Shown here piece after piece: positions 1 through 8,550 of a stretch of 64,000 nt of DNA. The DNA is from Komagataeibacter melaceti (GTDB lineage Bacteria > Pseudomonadota > Alphaproteobacteria > Acetobacterales > Acetobacteraceae). The stretch spans positions 41,873 to 105,872 of the forward strand of contig NZ_QUWV01000014.1 in the NCBI RefSeq assembly GCF_003403295.1, read 5' to 3'. Below the pieces are notes generated by a model. It made no database searches and was not told the DNA's origin. It worked only from the letters and a program-made list of their open reading frames with translations. How positions within the stretch are numbered: position 1 is the first letter of the stretch; each line of letters opens with the position of its first letter. The translations under genes and the position numbers were made by a program.

Positions 1-881
1 GCCATGATTTTCAGCCCCTGCGTGACAAAAGCGCGATTGAGGCCGCTCAGCGGCATCACGTCGCATACGGTGGCCAGGGCAACCAGATCGAGGCTGTCCA
101 TAAGCTGGGGTTCGGGGCGGGAATCAAACCAGCCCTCCCCCCGCAGGATACGCACCGTGGCCACGACGGTAAGGAAGGTGACCGCTGCGGCACAGATGGT
201 GCGCAGGCCCGAGGCACAGTCCGGCCGGTTGGGGTTGACCGTGGCCAGCACGCGCGGCAGCGCGCCCTGCACCTGATGGTGGTCAAGGATGATGACATCC
301 CCCCGCACGCTGGCTGCTTCCAGCACGTCCACCGCCGCCGTGCCGCAGTCCAGGCAGACGATCAGGCTGGCCCCCCTGTCCATCATGGATTCGATGGCGG
401 GCGTGTTGGGGCCGTAGCCCTCTGTCATGCGGTCGGGAATGTGGGTGATGACCGTGCAGCCCATGCCGCGCAGGAAATCGGTCATGAGGGCGGTGGAACA
501 CGCGCCATCCACGTCATAATCCCCGAACAGGCCCACCGTCTCGCTGTTGCGGATGGCGGTGGTCAGGCGCGCTGCCGCCGTGTCCATGTCCGCACAGGTG
601 GAGGGATCGGGCATCAGCGCCCGCAATGTGGGGGTCAGGTAGGTGGCGACATCTTCGGGGGCGATGCGGCGCAAAGCCAGCATGCGGCCCACGATTTCGG
701 GCAGGCCGGTCTGCTGGGCAATGGCCATGCCCATGCGGTCGGTATGGCTGGCCTGGCCACCTTCGCGCCAGTTCCACCGCCGCCCCGTTACGCTGCGGGT
801 AACCCCCAGCACGGCTGGTTCCCCCGCTTCAGGCGCGGAAAGGGATGCCGGGGCGGGGGAGAGCAGGTCAGCGGCGGACAT
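1..881 (-). CDS. recJ: RecJ single-stranded-DNA-specific exonuclease (5' part; runs off window)
   Basis: 5'-to-3' single-strand exonuclease of recombination and mismatch repair, DHH phosphoesterase superfamily. The ATG at 881 opens a frame that stays open to base 1, giving the first 293 residues of a protein that is usually about 570-600 aa. Motif I is visible as GLFGDYDVDGA (DYDVD at residues 121-125) and the DHH motif as ILDHHQ (residues 200-202), both metal-ligand sites of the family. Starts 27 bp downstream of the hom stop on the same strand, so probably co-transcribed with hom. The C-terminal DHHA1 half lies outside the window. Family assignment is firm from the motifs. Confidence 0.93.
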   Translation of the reverse strand, partial: MSAADLLSPAPASLSAPEAGEPAVLGVTRSVTGRRWNWREGGQASHTDRMGMAIAQQTGLPEIVGRMLALRRIAPEDVATYLTPTLRALMPDPSTCADMDTAAARLTTAIRNSETVGLFGDYDVDGACSTALMTDFLRGMGCTVITHIPDRMTEGYGPNTPAIESMMDRGASLIVCLDCGTAAVDVLEAASVRGDVIILDHHQVQGALPRVLATVNPNRPDCASGLRTICAAAVTFLTVVATVRILRGEGWFDSRPEPQLMDSLDLVALATVCDVMPLSGLNRAFVTQGLKIM

Positions 882-908
882 GGGTGGAACCTTTGTAATG
901 GGCGGGCT

Positions 909-2273
909 TCAGCCCGCGTCGATACGGATCAGGACGGGTTCGTCCAGCACCGCGGACAGTTCGGCAATATGATGCAGGGCATGCTGCATCGCCGCTTCCG
1001 ATGTCTTGTGCGTCAGCAGCACCAGCGGCACGGCGCGGGTGCCATCGGGGCGGACCTCATGCGCATCGGCATGCTGGAGCATGCTGCGCAGGGACACGCC
1101 ATTGTCACGCAGCACGGCGGTGATGTCCGCGATCACGCCGGGGCGGTCCTCCACGTTCAGGCGCAGGTAATATTCGCCCGTGAACGACTTGCTGGGCAGG
1201 GCCACGGCCTGTGTCAGGCTGTCCGCATTGCAGCCCCATACGGGAATGGCGGTGCCACGGGCAATGTCGATCAGGTCGGCGCAGACGGCGGTGGCGGTCG
1301 GGCCTTCGCCCGCGCCGCGCCCTTCGAGCATCAGGCGCCCGACAAAGGCCCCTTCCGCCACCACGGCGTTGAATACGCCGTTCACCTGCGCGATGGAGGC
1401 ATCCTGCGGCACAAGGCAGGGATGGACCCGGGCCTCGATCCCGTTTTCATGCTGGCGGGCAATGCCCAGCAGCTTGATGCGGTAGCCCATCTTGCGGGCG
1501 AACTGCAGGTCCAGCGCGCCGATGCGGCGGATACCCTCGATATAAAGGGAGGCGAACACGACCGGCCGCCCGAAGGCCAGCCCCGCCAGGATCGCCAGCT
1601 TGTGGGCGGTGTCGATTCCATCCACGTCGGTGGAGGGATCGGCCTCGGCGTAGCCCAGCTTCTGCGCGTCGGCCAGGATCTCGGCAAAGTCCCGGCCGGT
1701 TTCGTGCATGACGCTCAGGATATAGTTGCACGTGCCGTTCAGGATGCCGCCGATCTTGAGGATACGGTCAGCCGCCAGCCCTTCGCGCACGGTCTTGATG
1801 GCGGGGATGCCACCGGCAACCGCCGCTTCGAACATCAATGGCACGCCCGCTTCCTGCGCGGTGCAGGCCAGTTCGGCGCCGTGAATGGCGATCAGCGCCT
1901 TGTTGGCCGTGACCACGGGCTTGCGGTGTTCCAGCGCGCGGCTGACCGTCAGCCGCGCCGGGCCTTCCGCCCCGCCGATCAGCTCGGCCACCACGTCCAC
2001 ATCCGGGTGGGCGGCCAGTTCCTCGGGCGTGTCGCACCACGCCACGCCGGACAGGTCGATCCCGCGTTCGCGCGTGCGGTTGCGGGCGCTGACGGCGGTC
2101 ACCACCAGTTCACGGCCCGCGCGGGCGCGGATCAGCGCCGCGTTTTCGTGCAGCAGCCTGAAAACGCCCGTGCCAACCGTGCCCAGCCCGGCAATGCCGA
2201 TGCGCAGGGGGCTGGGTGCAGGGGTGGATTGGGTAGGAGTCATTTCTTTTCCGTCAACCGATAGGGCAGTCAT
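909..2273 (-). CDS. hom: Homoserine dehydrogenase
   Basis: NAD(P)-dependent reduction of aspartate semialdehyde to homoserine, at the branch to threonine and methionine. The N-terminal Rossmann motif is GIAGLGTVGTGV (about residues 26-37). The catalytic domain carries GGILNGTCNYIL and DPSTDVDGIDTAHK, and a C-terminal ACT domain begins near residue 358 (YYLRLNVEDRPGVIADI), as in the threonine-regulated monofunctional enzyme. Length 454 aa is a little above the usual 430-440. The first ATG overlaps the aminotransferase stop by 4 bp but has a poor ribosome site. An in-frame ATG at 2243, preceded by GGAAAAGAA, is the likelier start and would give 444 aa. Followed by recJ. Confidence 0.95.
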   Translation of the reverse strand: MTALSVDGKEMTPTQSTPAPSPLRIGIAGLGTVGTGVFRLLHENAALIRARAGRELVVTAVSARNRTRERGIDLSGVAWCDTPEELAAHPDVDVVAELIGGAEGPARLTVSRALEHRKPVVTANKALIAIHGAELACTAQEAGVPLMFEAAVAGGIPAIKTVREGLAADRILKIGGILNGTCNYILSVMHETGRDFAEILADAQKLGYAEADPSTDVDGIDTAHKLAILAGLAFGRPVVFASLYIEGIRRIGALDLQFARKMGYRIKLLGIARQHENGIEARVHPCLVPQDASIAQVNGVFNAVVAEGAFVGRLMLEGRGAGEGPTATAVCADLIDIARGTAIPVWGCNADSLTQAVALPSKSFTGEYYLRLNVEDRPGVIADITAVLRDNGVSLRSMLQHADAHEVRPDGTRAVPLVLLTHKTSEAAMQHALHHIAELSAVLDEPVLIRIDAG

Positions 2274-3511
2274 GAATGGGCGGAGTGGGTGTCGTGCAGG
2301 GGGGCGGCCTGCTGTGTGGTCGGGCTGGTGCCGCCGTGTTCCGTCATGAAATGGCGGATGGAGCGGCAGGCCTGCCGCAGGCGCTGGGTGTTTTCCACCA
2401 GGCCGATGCGCACGAACCCTTCGCCATGTTCACCAAAGCCCAGTCCGGGGGCCACGGCCACGCCCGCTTCCTTCAGCAGCAGCTTCGAGAAATCGACGCT
2501 GCCCAGATGGCGGAAGCGTTCGGGAATCGGCGCCCATGCGAACATCGACCCCTCGGGCGAGGGCACGTCCCACCCCGCCGCGTGCAGGCCCTGGATCAGC
2601 ACGTCGCGGCGCTTGCGATAGATGTCGCGAATTTCGGCCACGCAGTCCTGCGGGCCGCTCAGCGCGGCCACGGCGGCGACCTGGATGGGGGTGAACGCGC
2701 CATAGTCCAGATAGGACTTGATGCGCGTCAGCGCCGAGATCAGGCGCGGATTGCCCGCGGCAAACCCCATGCGCCAGCCCGCCATGGAATAGGTCTTGGA
2801 AAGGGAGGTGAACTCCACCGCGATGTCCTTCGCCCCCGGCACTTCCAGGATGGAGGGGGGCACGTTGTCGCCAAAATAGATTTCGGCATAGGCAAGGTCG
2901 GACAGGATCCAGATTTCGTGCTTGCGGGCGAAGGCCACCAGCTTGCGGTAGAAATCAAGGTCAGCAAGGTAGGCGGTGGGATTTGACGGGAAGTTGACGA
3001 TCAGCGCCGTGGGCTTCGGCACGGAATGGCGCACCGCGCGGTCCAGTGCTTCAAGCATTTCGTCATCCGGCGTCGCGGGAATCGAGCGCACGGACGCCCC
3101 GGCGATGATGAAGCCGAACTGGTGGATCGGGTAAGACGGGTTGGGCACCAGAATGGTGTCGCCCGGGCTTGTCACGGCGGAGGCGAGGTTGGCCAGCCCT
3201 TCCTTTGAGCCAAGGGTCGCGATCACTTCCGTTTCCGGGTCCAGCTTCACGTTGAAGCGGCGTTCGTAATATCCCGCCAGCGCCCGGCGCAGGCCGGGGA
3301 TGCCACGGCTGACGGAATAGCGGTGCGCGCGCGGGTCGGACACGGTTTCCACCAGCTTCTGCACGATGTGCGGCGGGGTGGGGGTGTCCGGGTTGCCCAT
3401 GCCCAGATCGATAATATCCTCCCCCCGCGCTCGGGCCTGGGCCTTGGCCTTGTTGACTTCGGCGAAGACATAGGGCGGCAGCCGGCGGATACGATGGAAT
3501 TCTTCGGTCAT
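2270..3511 (-). CDS. PLP-dependent class I aminotransferase (alanine/LL-DAP type)
   Basis: Fold-type I aminotransferase of 413 aa. The internal aldimine lysine is K239 in SLSKTYSMAGWRMGF, and substrate/PLP loops DLGMGNPD and NFPSNPTA are present. The sequence is of the AlaC / LL-diaminopimelate aminotransferase-like group (begins MTEEFHRIRRLPPYVFAEV), a type commonly found directly upstream of hom. It overlaps hom by 4 bp (ATGA), so the two are probably translationally coupled. That supports a role in alanine or aspartate-family amino-acid transamination, but the exact substrate cannot be read from sequence. Confidence 0.88.
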   Translation of the reverse strand: MTEEFHRIRRLPPYVFAEVNKAKAQARARGEDIIDLGMGNPDTPTPPHIVQKLVETVSDPRAHRYSVSRGIPGLRRALAGYYERRFNVKLDPETEVIATLGSKEGLANLASAVTSPGDTILVPNPSYPIHQFGFIIAGASVRSIPATPDDEMLEALDRAVRHSVPKPTALIVNFPSNPTAYLADLDFYRKLVAFARKHEIWILSDLAYAEIYFGDNVPPSILEVPGAKDIAVEFTSLSKTYSMAGWRMGFAAGNPRLISALTRIKSYLDYGAFTPIQVAAVAALSGPQDCVAEIRDIYRKRRDVLIQGLHAAGWDVPSPEGSMFAWAPIPERFRHLGSVDFSKLLLKEAGVAVAPGLGFGEHGEGFVRIGLVENTQRLRQACRSIRHFMTEHGGTSPTTQQAAPLHDTHSAHS

Positions 3512-3598
3512 GGGACGCTCTGTTGAGGGCGCGAAGCTGTGCGCCGGGTTAAAAATCGGGTCGTGACAGCCCGCGCGGGGCGCGGGTGCCGGGGCACT

Positions 3599-4609
3599 CT
3601 AGCGCACGATGGCAATTCTTGCACCATTGCCAAAGGCATGGGCGTGTACTGCAATGCGGGTGGCTGGCACGCCACGCGCCACAAGCAGGCGGGTCAGGGT
3701 GCGGGTGCGCAGTATGGCCAGGTTCAGCGCCGCCGCCTGGCCCTCGGCCGTGGCGGTCGCGGCGTTGCCGTACCCGTTCACGATCACGAAGCGGTTGCCA
3801 CGGTCGTTTATGATGGAAGTGACCACATCTTCCTCGCCCGGTTCGATCTGGTCCGATCCGGGCAGGAAGCGCACGTCTTCCCCATCATCAGGGCTGGCGA
3901 GGTTGTACGATGGCAGGTCCATGCCATCCCGCTTCGCATTGTCCGGCACATCAATTCCGGCAATGGCGGGCAACGGCGGCGGGCCATCGGCCATCTGTGG
4001 CAGGTTGGCGGGCATGGCCTCGGGGTTGTCCGGCACGGTGGTCGTGACTTCGGGCATGACAAGCTGGCCCCGGCTGTCCCGCACGGGGGCGGCCTGATGG
4101 GTCATGCCCGGCGGGGCGGTGCGGGCGCTGCCGGATGTGGCTCCGGCCGACGGTGTGCTTGCGGGCGGTGGCGCGCCATCCGCCGCCCTGAGCGATGCGG
4201 ACTGCGTACCCTTGCCCGTGCGGGCGGGCACCGGCGGTACATCCGCGAGCGAGGGCATGGTCCCCATGATCGCATCCTGCCGCTGGCTGAGTTCGTGCTG
4301 GGCCTCCAGATCGGCGGTAATGTCCGCGCGCAGGTCGGGCGAGGGGAGTTCGGGCGCCCCGTGCGGGCCAAGCCCGATCTTGGGATAGGGCTGGTGCGCG
4401 CCGGGTGGTGGCGGGCGCTGCTGGCCGATCACGCCACCCTGATAGTTATGGTACCAGTCGGTTACGGTGTCGATCGTGTCCTGATGGTGGGCGCATCCGG
4501 CCATGCCCGTTGCCAGCAGGGCGAGCAGCGCCGTCCCGATGGGGCGGGCGAATCCGGTAGGCGGAAAAAAAAATCTTCCCGGACTTGGCGATGGTGCCGG
4601 CTTTCCCAA
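3599..4609 (-). CDS. OmpA-like domain lipoprotein
   Basis: 336 aa. A basic/hydrophobic N-terminus leads to GTALLALLATGMAGC, a probable lipobox with an unusual Met at position -3, so it is likely an outer-membrane lipoprotein. The middle (about residues 60-230) is rich in Pro, Ala and Thr and probably disordered. The C-terminal 80 residues look like a shortened OmpA peptidoglycan-associated domain (NRFVIVNGYGNAA ... LRTRTLTRLLVARGVPATRIAVHAHAFGN). It is the last gene of the leftward block and sits divergent from clpP, about 200 bp away. Role is inferred to be envelope-peptidoglycan attachment. The specific family is not recognised. Confidence 0.7.
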   Translation of the reverse strand: MGKPAPSPSPGRFFFPPTGFARPIGTALLALLATGMAGCAHHQDTIDTVTDWYHNYQGGVIGQQRPPPPGAHQPYPKIGLGPHGAPELPSPDLRADITADLEAQHELSQRQDAIMGTMPSLADVPPVPARTGKGTQSASLRAADGAPPPASTPSAGATSGSARTAPPGMTHQAAPVRDSRGQLVMPEVTTTVPDNPEAMPANLPQMADGPPPLPAIAGIDVPDNAKRDGMDLPSYNLASPDDGEDVRFLPGSDQIEPGEEDVVTSIINDRGNRFVIVNGYGNAATATAEGQAAALNLAILRTRTLTRLLVARGVPATRIAVHAHAFGNGARIAIVR

Positions 4610-4814
4610 TTTCTAGCTCCCGTGGCCCTTTGCGGCCCTGCAGTACGACATGGCCGGGGCAAACTAGCCTGCAATGTCGATCTTAGCGAGGGGGGCGGGC
4701 GCATCGCGCCGGGATCATCACGTGCCGATTGTCAGGTCGGGACTTGGCACCGGACGCAAGGCGGCGCAGGATAAGGACATGACTAGGCCAGTCCCGGAGA
4801 AAAGGGAGAACCCG

Positions 4815-5489
4815 ATGAACGGCATGCAGCCGAAACACCGTGTCCGCATGGATGACGAAGATCCGAGAGATCCCGATATTCCCGAACCCCAGGGCCCGGA
4901 AACCGAGGAGCCGGATCGCAACCGTACCCTCTCATCCCCCATTGGGGAACTGGAAAGCCGCCTGTTTGACCAGCGCAAGGTGCTGGTGTTCGGCCCGATC
5001 AATGACAAGATCGCCCGTGACGTGACCGGCCGCCTGCTCGCGCTGGCGGGCACGTCGGACAAGCCGATCGATGTGTACGTGAACTCGCCCGGTGGCCATG
5101 TCGAAAGTGGTGACACGATTCACGACATGATCCGCTTTGTCGATTCGATCGCCCCGGTCAACGTGATCGGCACAGGCTGGGTCGCCTCCGCCGGTGCGCT
5201 GATTTTCGCGGCGGGGAACAAGGACCGGCGTTTCTGCCTGCCCAACACCCGCTTCCTGCTGCACCAGCCCATGGGCGGCGTGCGCGGTCCCGCCACCGAT
5301 ATCGATATCGAGGCACGGGAGATCATCAAGATGCGCGAGCGTCTCAACCGGCTGTTCGCCGATGTGACGGGCCAGCCTTATGACAAGGTGCGCAAGGATA
5401 CGGACCGCAACTACTGGATGGGTGCGGCCGAGGCGATCGAGTACGGGCTGGTTACGCGCGTGATCGACAAAATCTCCGACCTGCATTGA
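4815..5489 (+). CDS. ClpP-family protease subunit (second-type paralogue)
   Basis: 224-aa member of the ClpP serine peptidase family. The start at 4815 follows GGGAG at good spacing; an upstream in-frame ATG adds 47 unrelated residues. An acidic, proline-rich N-terminus of about 35 residues precedes the fold. The catalytic Ser is S125 in GTGWVASAGALIF (where usual ClpP has GQAASMGA) and the His is H150 in FLLHQPMGG. The residue 49 after the His, which is Asp in E. coli and B. subtilis ClpP, is Asn here (N199 in DTDRNYW). It stands alone, with no clpX or ATPase adjacent. Probably an accessory ClpP that mixes with the main one; activity uncertain. Confidence 0.88.
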   Translation: MNGMQPKHRVRMDDEDPRDPDIPEPQGPETEEPDRNRTLSSPIGELESRLFDQRKVLVFGPINDKIARDVTGRLLALAGTSDKPIDVYVNSPGGHVESGDTIHDMIRFVDSIAPVNVIGTGWVASAGALIFAAGNKDRRFCLPNTRFLLHQPMGGVRGPATDIDIEAREIIKMRERLNRLFADVTGQPYDKVRKDTDRNYWMGAAEAIEYGLVTRVIDKISDLH

Positions 5490-5539
5490 TCCAGGGCAAG
5501 GCGCAGCTCTCGGCACGTTCATAAAATCTGGCATTACCA

Positions 5540-5572
5540 TTTGCGGGGACCACCTCTGGCGGTCCCCGCAAA
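5540..5572. terminator. Strong hairpin after clpP paralogue
   Basis: Perfect 12-bp stem TTTGCGGGGACC / GGTCCCCGCAAA with a 9-nt loop, 51 bp downstream of the ClpP-family stop. There is no long T tract on either strand, so intrinsic termination is likely but not certain. Confidence 0.5.
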
Positions 5573-5706
5573 TTCCAGATAACAGTTCTGCACTTCTTGT
5601 TGACTATGATTGAATAAGTGGACCGGCAATGGGATGTCAGGCTGTTTTGAAGAACGCCCCATCGGCCGGCGTACCCACGTGACACCGTTCCGAGCAGCGA
5701 GCCGAT

Positions 5707-6711
5707 ATGACGAAATCACTTTCTGAAATCTATACCAGCCTCCCTGAGGCCCGGGACCCGGGTGCCGCCACGCCAGATGCGGTGGCAAAGGCCGATTTTA
5801 ACGCCCGTCACTGGTCCAGCCCTGTTCCCGGTCCGCTCAAGCCCGGCTCGGCGGAGCACAAGCGGGCGGTTGCGGAAATGTTCCGTGATACCTTCAATCC
5901 GTACAAGCCTTCGGTCATTGAATGGCCCAAGCTGGATGCCGAGACGCTGCGGCGCGTGACCTCTCTGCCCATATGGGATATCGCGGTACAGACGGAAGGC
6001 AAGGCCCGGCTGCGCATGGCTGCCTACGCCCGCCTGGTTGAAGACCCGGACATGAAGGACGCCCTGTCGCGCAATGCGTGGGAGGAGAACCGCCACAAGG
6101 AGGTTCTTGCCAACATGGTCGCGGCCTATGGCATCCCGCTGGCGTCCGAACCCCCCTACATCGAACCGCGTGATGTGGAATGGGCCTATATGGTCACGGG
6201 CTTTTCGGAATGTGTGGACAGCTTCTTCGCGTTCGGCCTGTTCGCCATCGCCCGCAAGTCCGCTTTCTTCCCGCCCGCGCTGATCGAGACGTTCGAGCCG
6301 GTCATGCAGGAGGAATGTCGCCATATCCTGCTGTTCGCCAACTGGCTGGCCTGGTACCGCGCCACCATGCCACTGTGGCGCAGGCCGTGGTTTGAACTGC
6401 GCGTGCTGGGTGTGTGGCTGTTCCTGCTTTATGAACGCATCGGCATGGTCACGACCTTCGATGCGGACGGGAACAAGCACCAGCAGGATAACAACTTCAC
6501 CGTGCATGGCACGAAGGATGTCGCCAATGTCGATGTTCCCCTGCGTGACATGATCGACATGTGCCTGATCGAGAACGAGCGTCGTTTCGCCGGTTACGAT
6601 CCGCGCCTGCTGCGGCCGAAGCTTGCGCCCAACCTTGCGCGCTTCCTGCGTTTCTTCCTGCGTCGTACGCCCAATTCCGCCATGCTGGAAAGCCAGCCCG
6701 GCGCGGCCTGA
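5707..6711 (+). CDS. Ferritin-like di-iron protein, function unknown
   Basis: 334 aa. Contains a canonical four-helix di-iron ligand set: E97, the pair E127-x-x-H130 (EENRH), E168, and the pair E203-x-x-H206 (EECRH). This pattern is typical of ferritin-like and di-iron oxidase/oxygenase domains. After the second ExxH there is a hydrophobic stretch (FELRVLGVWLFLLYERIG, residues 229-246), probably a buried or membrane-apposed helix. No signal peptide. It lies alone between clpP and a convergent unknown gene and shows the usual codon bias of the chromosome. Likely activities include oxidase, desaturase/hydroxylase or peroxide handling; none can be chosen from context. Confidence 0.72.
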   Translation: MTKSLSEIYTSLPEARDPGAATPDAVAKADFNARHWSSPVPGPLKPGSAEHKRAVAEMFRDTFNPYKPSVIEWPKLDAETLRRVTSLPIWDIAVQTEGKARLRMAAYARLVEDPDMKDALSRNAWEENRHKEVLANMVAAYGIPLASEPPYIEPRDVEWAYMVTGFSECVDSFFAFGLFAIARKSAFFPPALIETFEPVMQEECRHILLFANWLAWYRATMPLWRRPWFELRVLGVWLFLLYERIGMVTTFDADGNKHQQDNNFTVHGTKDVANVDVPLRDMIDMCLIENERRFAGYDPRLLRPKLAPNLARFLRFFLRRTPNSAMLESQPGAA

Positions 6712-6720
6712 CATCTCGTG

Positions 6721-6753
6721 TGGTGCCCCCTTCCGTTGCGGCAGGGGGCACCA
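6721..6753. terminator. Bidirectional hairpin between convergent genes
   Basis: Perfect 10-bp inverted repeat TGGTGCCCCC / GGGGGCACCA separated by 13 nt. It lies in the 48-bp gap between the convergent ferritin-like gene and the unknown gene on the other strand. No T tract; position argues for a shared terminator. Confidence 0.5.
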
Positions 6754-6759
6754 TGCCGA

Positions 6760-7293
6760 TTAGCCCAGCGTGGGTGCGACCGGCCCCGCGCCAAAGTCGA
6801 GCTGGCCCAGATAGGCCACGCGGGTAGCGGGGATGATGTCCCCGATCCGGCCGCCCTCGATACGGGCATAACCGTAAACCTTGCTTTCTTCCTCGTCCGA
6901 CCCGATGGCAAGCCCGGCGAACTGCCTGCCCGCGCCGTCCTTGAGCTGCCAGATGTCACCACGGACGACCGCATCATATTTATAGCGGAAGCCCGGAACG
7001 ATCTTGGTCAGCAGCAGGGGCATCGCCTCCGTCACATCCACGGCGGTGCGCACGAACTGCGTGCAGTCCTGATCCGGGGCGAAATAGCCGCGCATGTCCT
7101 TGGTCATCAGGATCAGGCCGGGGCGGATGCCCTCGTTTGATACGAGGCGGCTGCGGATGACGATTTTCTGGTCATCGCGCGAAATTTCCGAGGCCAGCAT
7201 CACGGTCCCGACTTCTGCTTTCAGCAGGTCGGGCACCACGATCATCTGCGTCAGGGGAAGTGTGGCGAGCGTGGTCATCTCTCTATTCTCCAT
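6760..7293 (-). CDS. Conserved-looking hypothetical protein
   Basis: 177 aa, not recognised. No signal peptide, no membrane segment, no obvious catalytic motif. Mixed alpha/beta composition with regular hydrophobic strands (MIVVPDLLKAEVGTVMLAS, YKYDAVVRGDIWQLK). A second ATG at 7278 (MTTLATLP) is preceded by GGAG and GAGAG and is probably the true start, giving 172 aa. Convergent with the ferritin-like gene and divergent from cytochrome b561. No function is proposed. Confidence 0.6.
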   Translation of the reverse strand: MENREMTTLATLPLTQMIVVPDLLKAEVGTVMLASEISRDDQKIVIRSRLVSNEGIRPGLILMTKDMRGYFAPDQDCTQFVRTAVDVTEAMPLLLTKIVPGFRYKYDAVVRGDIWQLKDGAGRQFAGLAIGSDEEESKVYGYARIEGGRIGDIIPATRVAYLGQLDFGAGPVAPTLG

Positions 7294-7598
7294 CAGGACA
7301 TTACCGGGGCGGATGATGCAGACTGTGCGCTCCGTTTGATGTCATGACAACCGCATGCCGGTCATGATGTTCCATGGGGCCATGGCACCCGCGCGCCTGC
7401 CGCGTGGCACGATGGCCGTGGCAATAACCGGAATGGGGACGAACCGGGCCACGGTGGCTGACGTGGCAGCACAAAGTGGATGGCAAGGTCGGTCCGTTCC
7501 TGCAACAATGTGTGGCTGGTGCAGGATGTGGCGTGCCTGATGCGGCGCGTTCGTCCCGGCCCTTGGTGACCTGCCTTCATGAATGATAGGTGATCGGC
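7294..7598. other. 305-bp divergent intergenic region
   Basis: Lies between the unknown 177-aa gene (leftward) and cytochrome b561 (rightward). It must carry both promoters, but no convincing -35/-10 pair, operator or RNA structure was seen. Confidence 0.4.
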
Positions 7599-8156
7599 AT
7601 GACCGTCATTTCTTCCCCCCAGTCCCCCATGCCTGCCCATTACAGTTGGGAGACGCGCTGGCTGCACTGGATTACGGCCGTGCTGGTGGTCGAGCAGTTT
7701 GTGGTGGGCCAGGTCGGCTGGCATTTCATGGAACGCACCGCGCCGATGCGGCCCCTCATGGTGGTGACGCACACATCGCTGGGCGTCCTGCTGGCCGCCG
7801 TGTTCCTGACGCGCGTGGCCTGGGGCATGACAGGGGGGCGGGCGATCCGCTTTCCCGTCGTGACGGCCCAGGACCGGGCGGCGAAGGGTGTCCACCATCT
7901 GCTCTACATGCTGCTGGGGGGTGAGATCGTGCTGGGCTATATGGCGCGCTGGTCCACCGGGCGGCCCATAATTGCCTTCGGCATGCCGATCAACTCGCCA
8001 TTCCCCGCCATGTCATCCGCGACGCACCATTTTTTCTCATGGTTGCACCACTGGGGGGCGTGGCTGCTGTTCTGGGTGGCGCTTTTCCATGCCTGTGCCG
8101 GACTTTACCACCTGCTGTTCTGCCGGGACCGGGTTTTCCAGCGCATGTTACCGTAA
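7599..8156 (+). CDS. Cytochrome b561
   Basis: 185-aa integral membrane di-heme b-type cytochrome of the bacterial b561 (CybB) family, which passes electrons from quinol within the cytoplasmic membrane. Four hydrophobic segments are visible, with candidate heme histidines in RWLHWITAVLV, VVTHTSLGVLL, VHHLLYMLL and WLHHWGAWLLFWVALFHACAG. The ATG at 7599 follows AGG at 8 nt; a GTG nine bases upstream is possible. Single gene, followed by the AT-rich control region of the c-di-GMP genes. Related b561 proteins often sit with oxidoreductases, but no partner is adjacent here. Confidence 0.85.
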   Translation: MTVISSPQSPMPAHYSWETRWLHWITAVLVVEQFVVGQVGWHFMERTAPMRPLMVVTHTSLGVLLAAVFLTRVAWGMTGGRAIRFPVVTAQDRAAKGVHHLLYMLLGGEIVLGYMARWSTGRPIIAFGMPINSPFPAMSSATHHFFSWLHHWGAWLLFWVALFHACAGLYHLLFCRDRVFQRMLP

Positions 8157-8550
8157 TGATGGATATATGCCTGCTGAATAGTCTGTCCGGGCTGCTGGAC
8201 AAGCCAGAACATCATGCTCTGCCGGGAAGTATAAAATAGGAAAAAAAACCTAAATGTGATAATTTTGCATGTTGTATCATGCATATCCTTGGGAATATCT
8301 GTATATTCACAGGCTTGGGATTGAGCGTGAGGATATATAGAAATCATACATGTATGATTTCTGTTGCATCTCCTCTGGGTGTTTATTAGTGTTAACCCAA
8401 TATCAGCAAACGTAAATAAATAGCTGATAACCTTATTGGAACATCCCTGCTGCACGCGGTTGATGCCTGATAATTTTTCCACATTCCTGCGTGTGGAGCC
8501 GGTTATATGCCTGCGTTATACCAGTAATTGGATGGTATTGATCGTTCAAA
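8157..8550. other. 394-bp AT-rich intergenic region upstream of c-di-GMP genes
   Basis: Conspicuously AT-rich against the rest of the window, with A and T runs around 8240-8265 and 8330-8430. It contains a small hairpin TGCATG-ttgtat-CATGCA (8266-8283) and the perfect palindrome listed separately at 8339-8362. No coding frame of convincing composition was found. It probably holds the promoter and operators for the downstream MHYT-GGDEF-EAL gene. Confidence 0.6.
8339..8362. promoter_or_regulatory. Perfect 24-bp palindrome (candidate operator)
   Basis: Half-site AGAAATCATACA is followed immediately by its exact reverse complement TGTATGATTTCT with no spacer. It lies about 190 bp upstream of the MHYT-GGDEF-EAL start and 180 bp after cytochrome b561. 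A spacerless dyad is better as a binding site for a dimeric regulator than as an RNA hairpin. The regulator is unknown. Confidence 0.55.

Noticed and set aside
276..2264. 662-codon plus-strand open frame opposite hom
   Set aside because: Antisense shadow of hom; composition (His/Gly/Arg-rich) is typical of the reverse frame in GC-rich DNA and no motif is visible.
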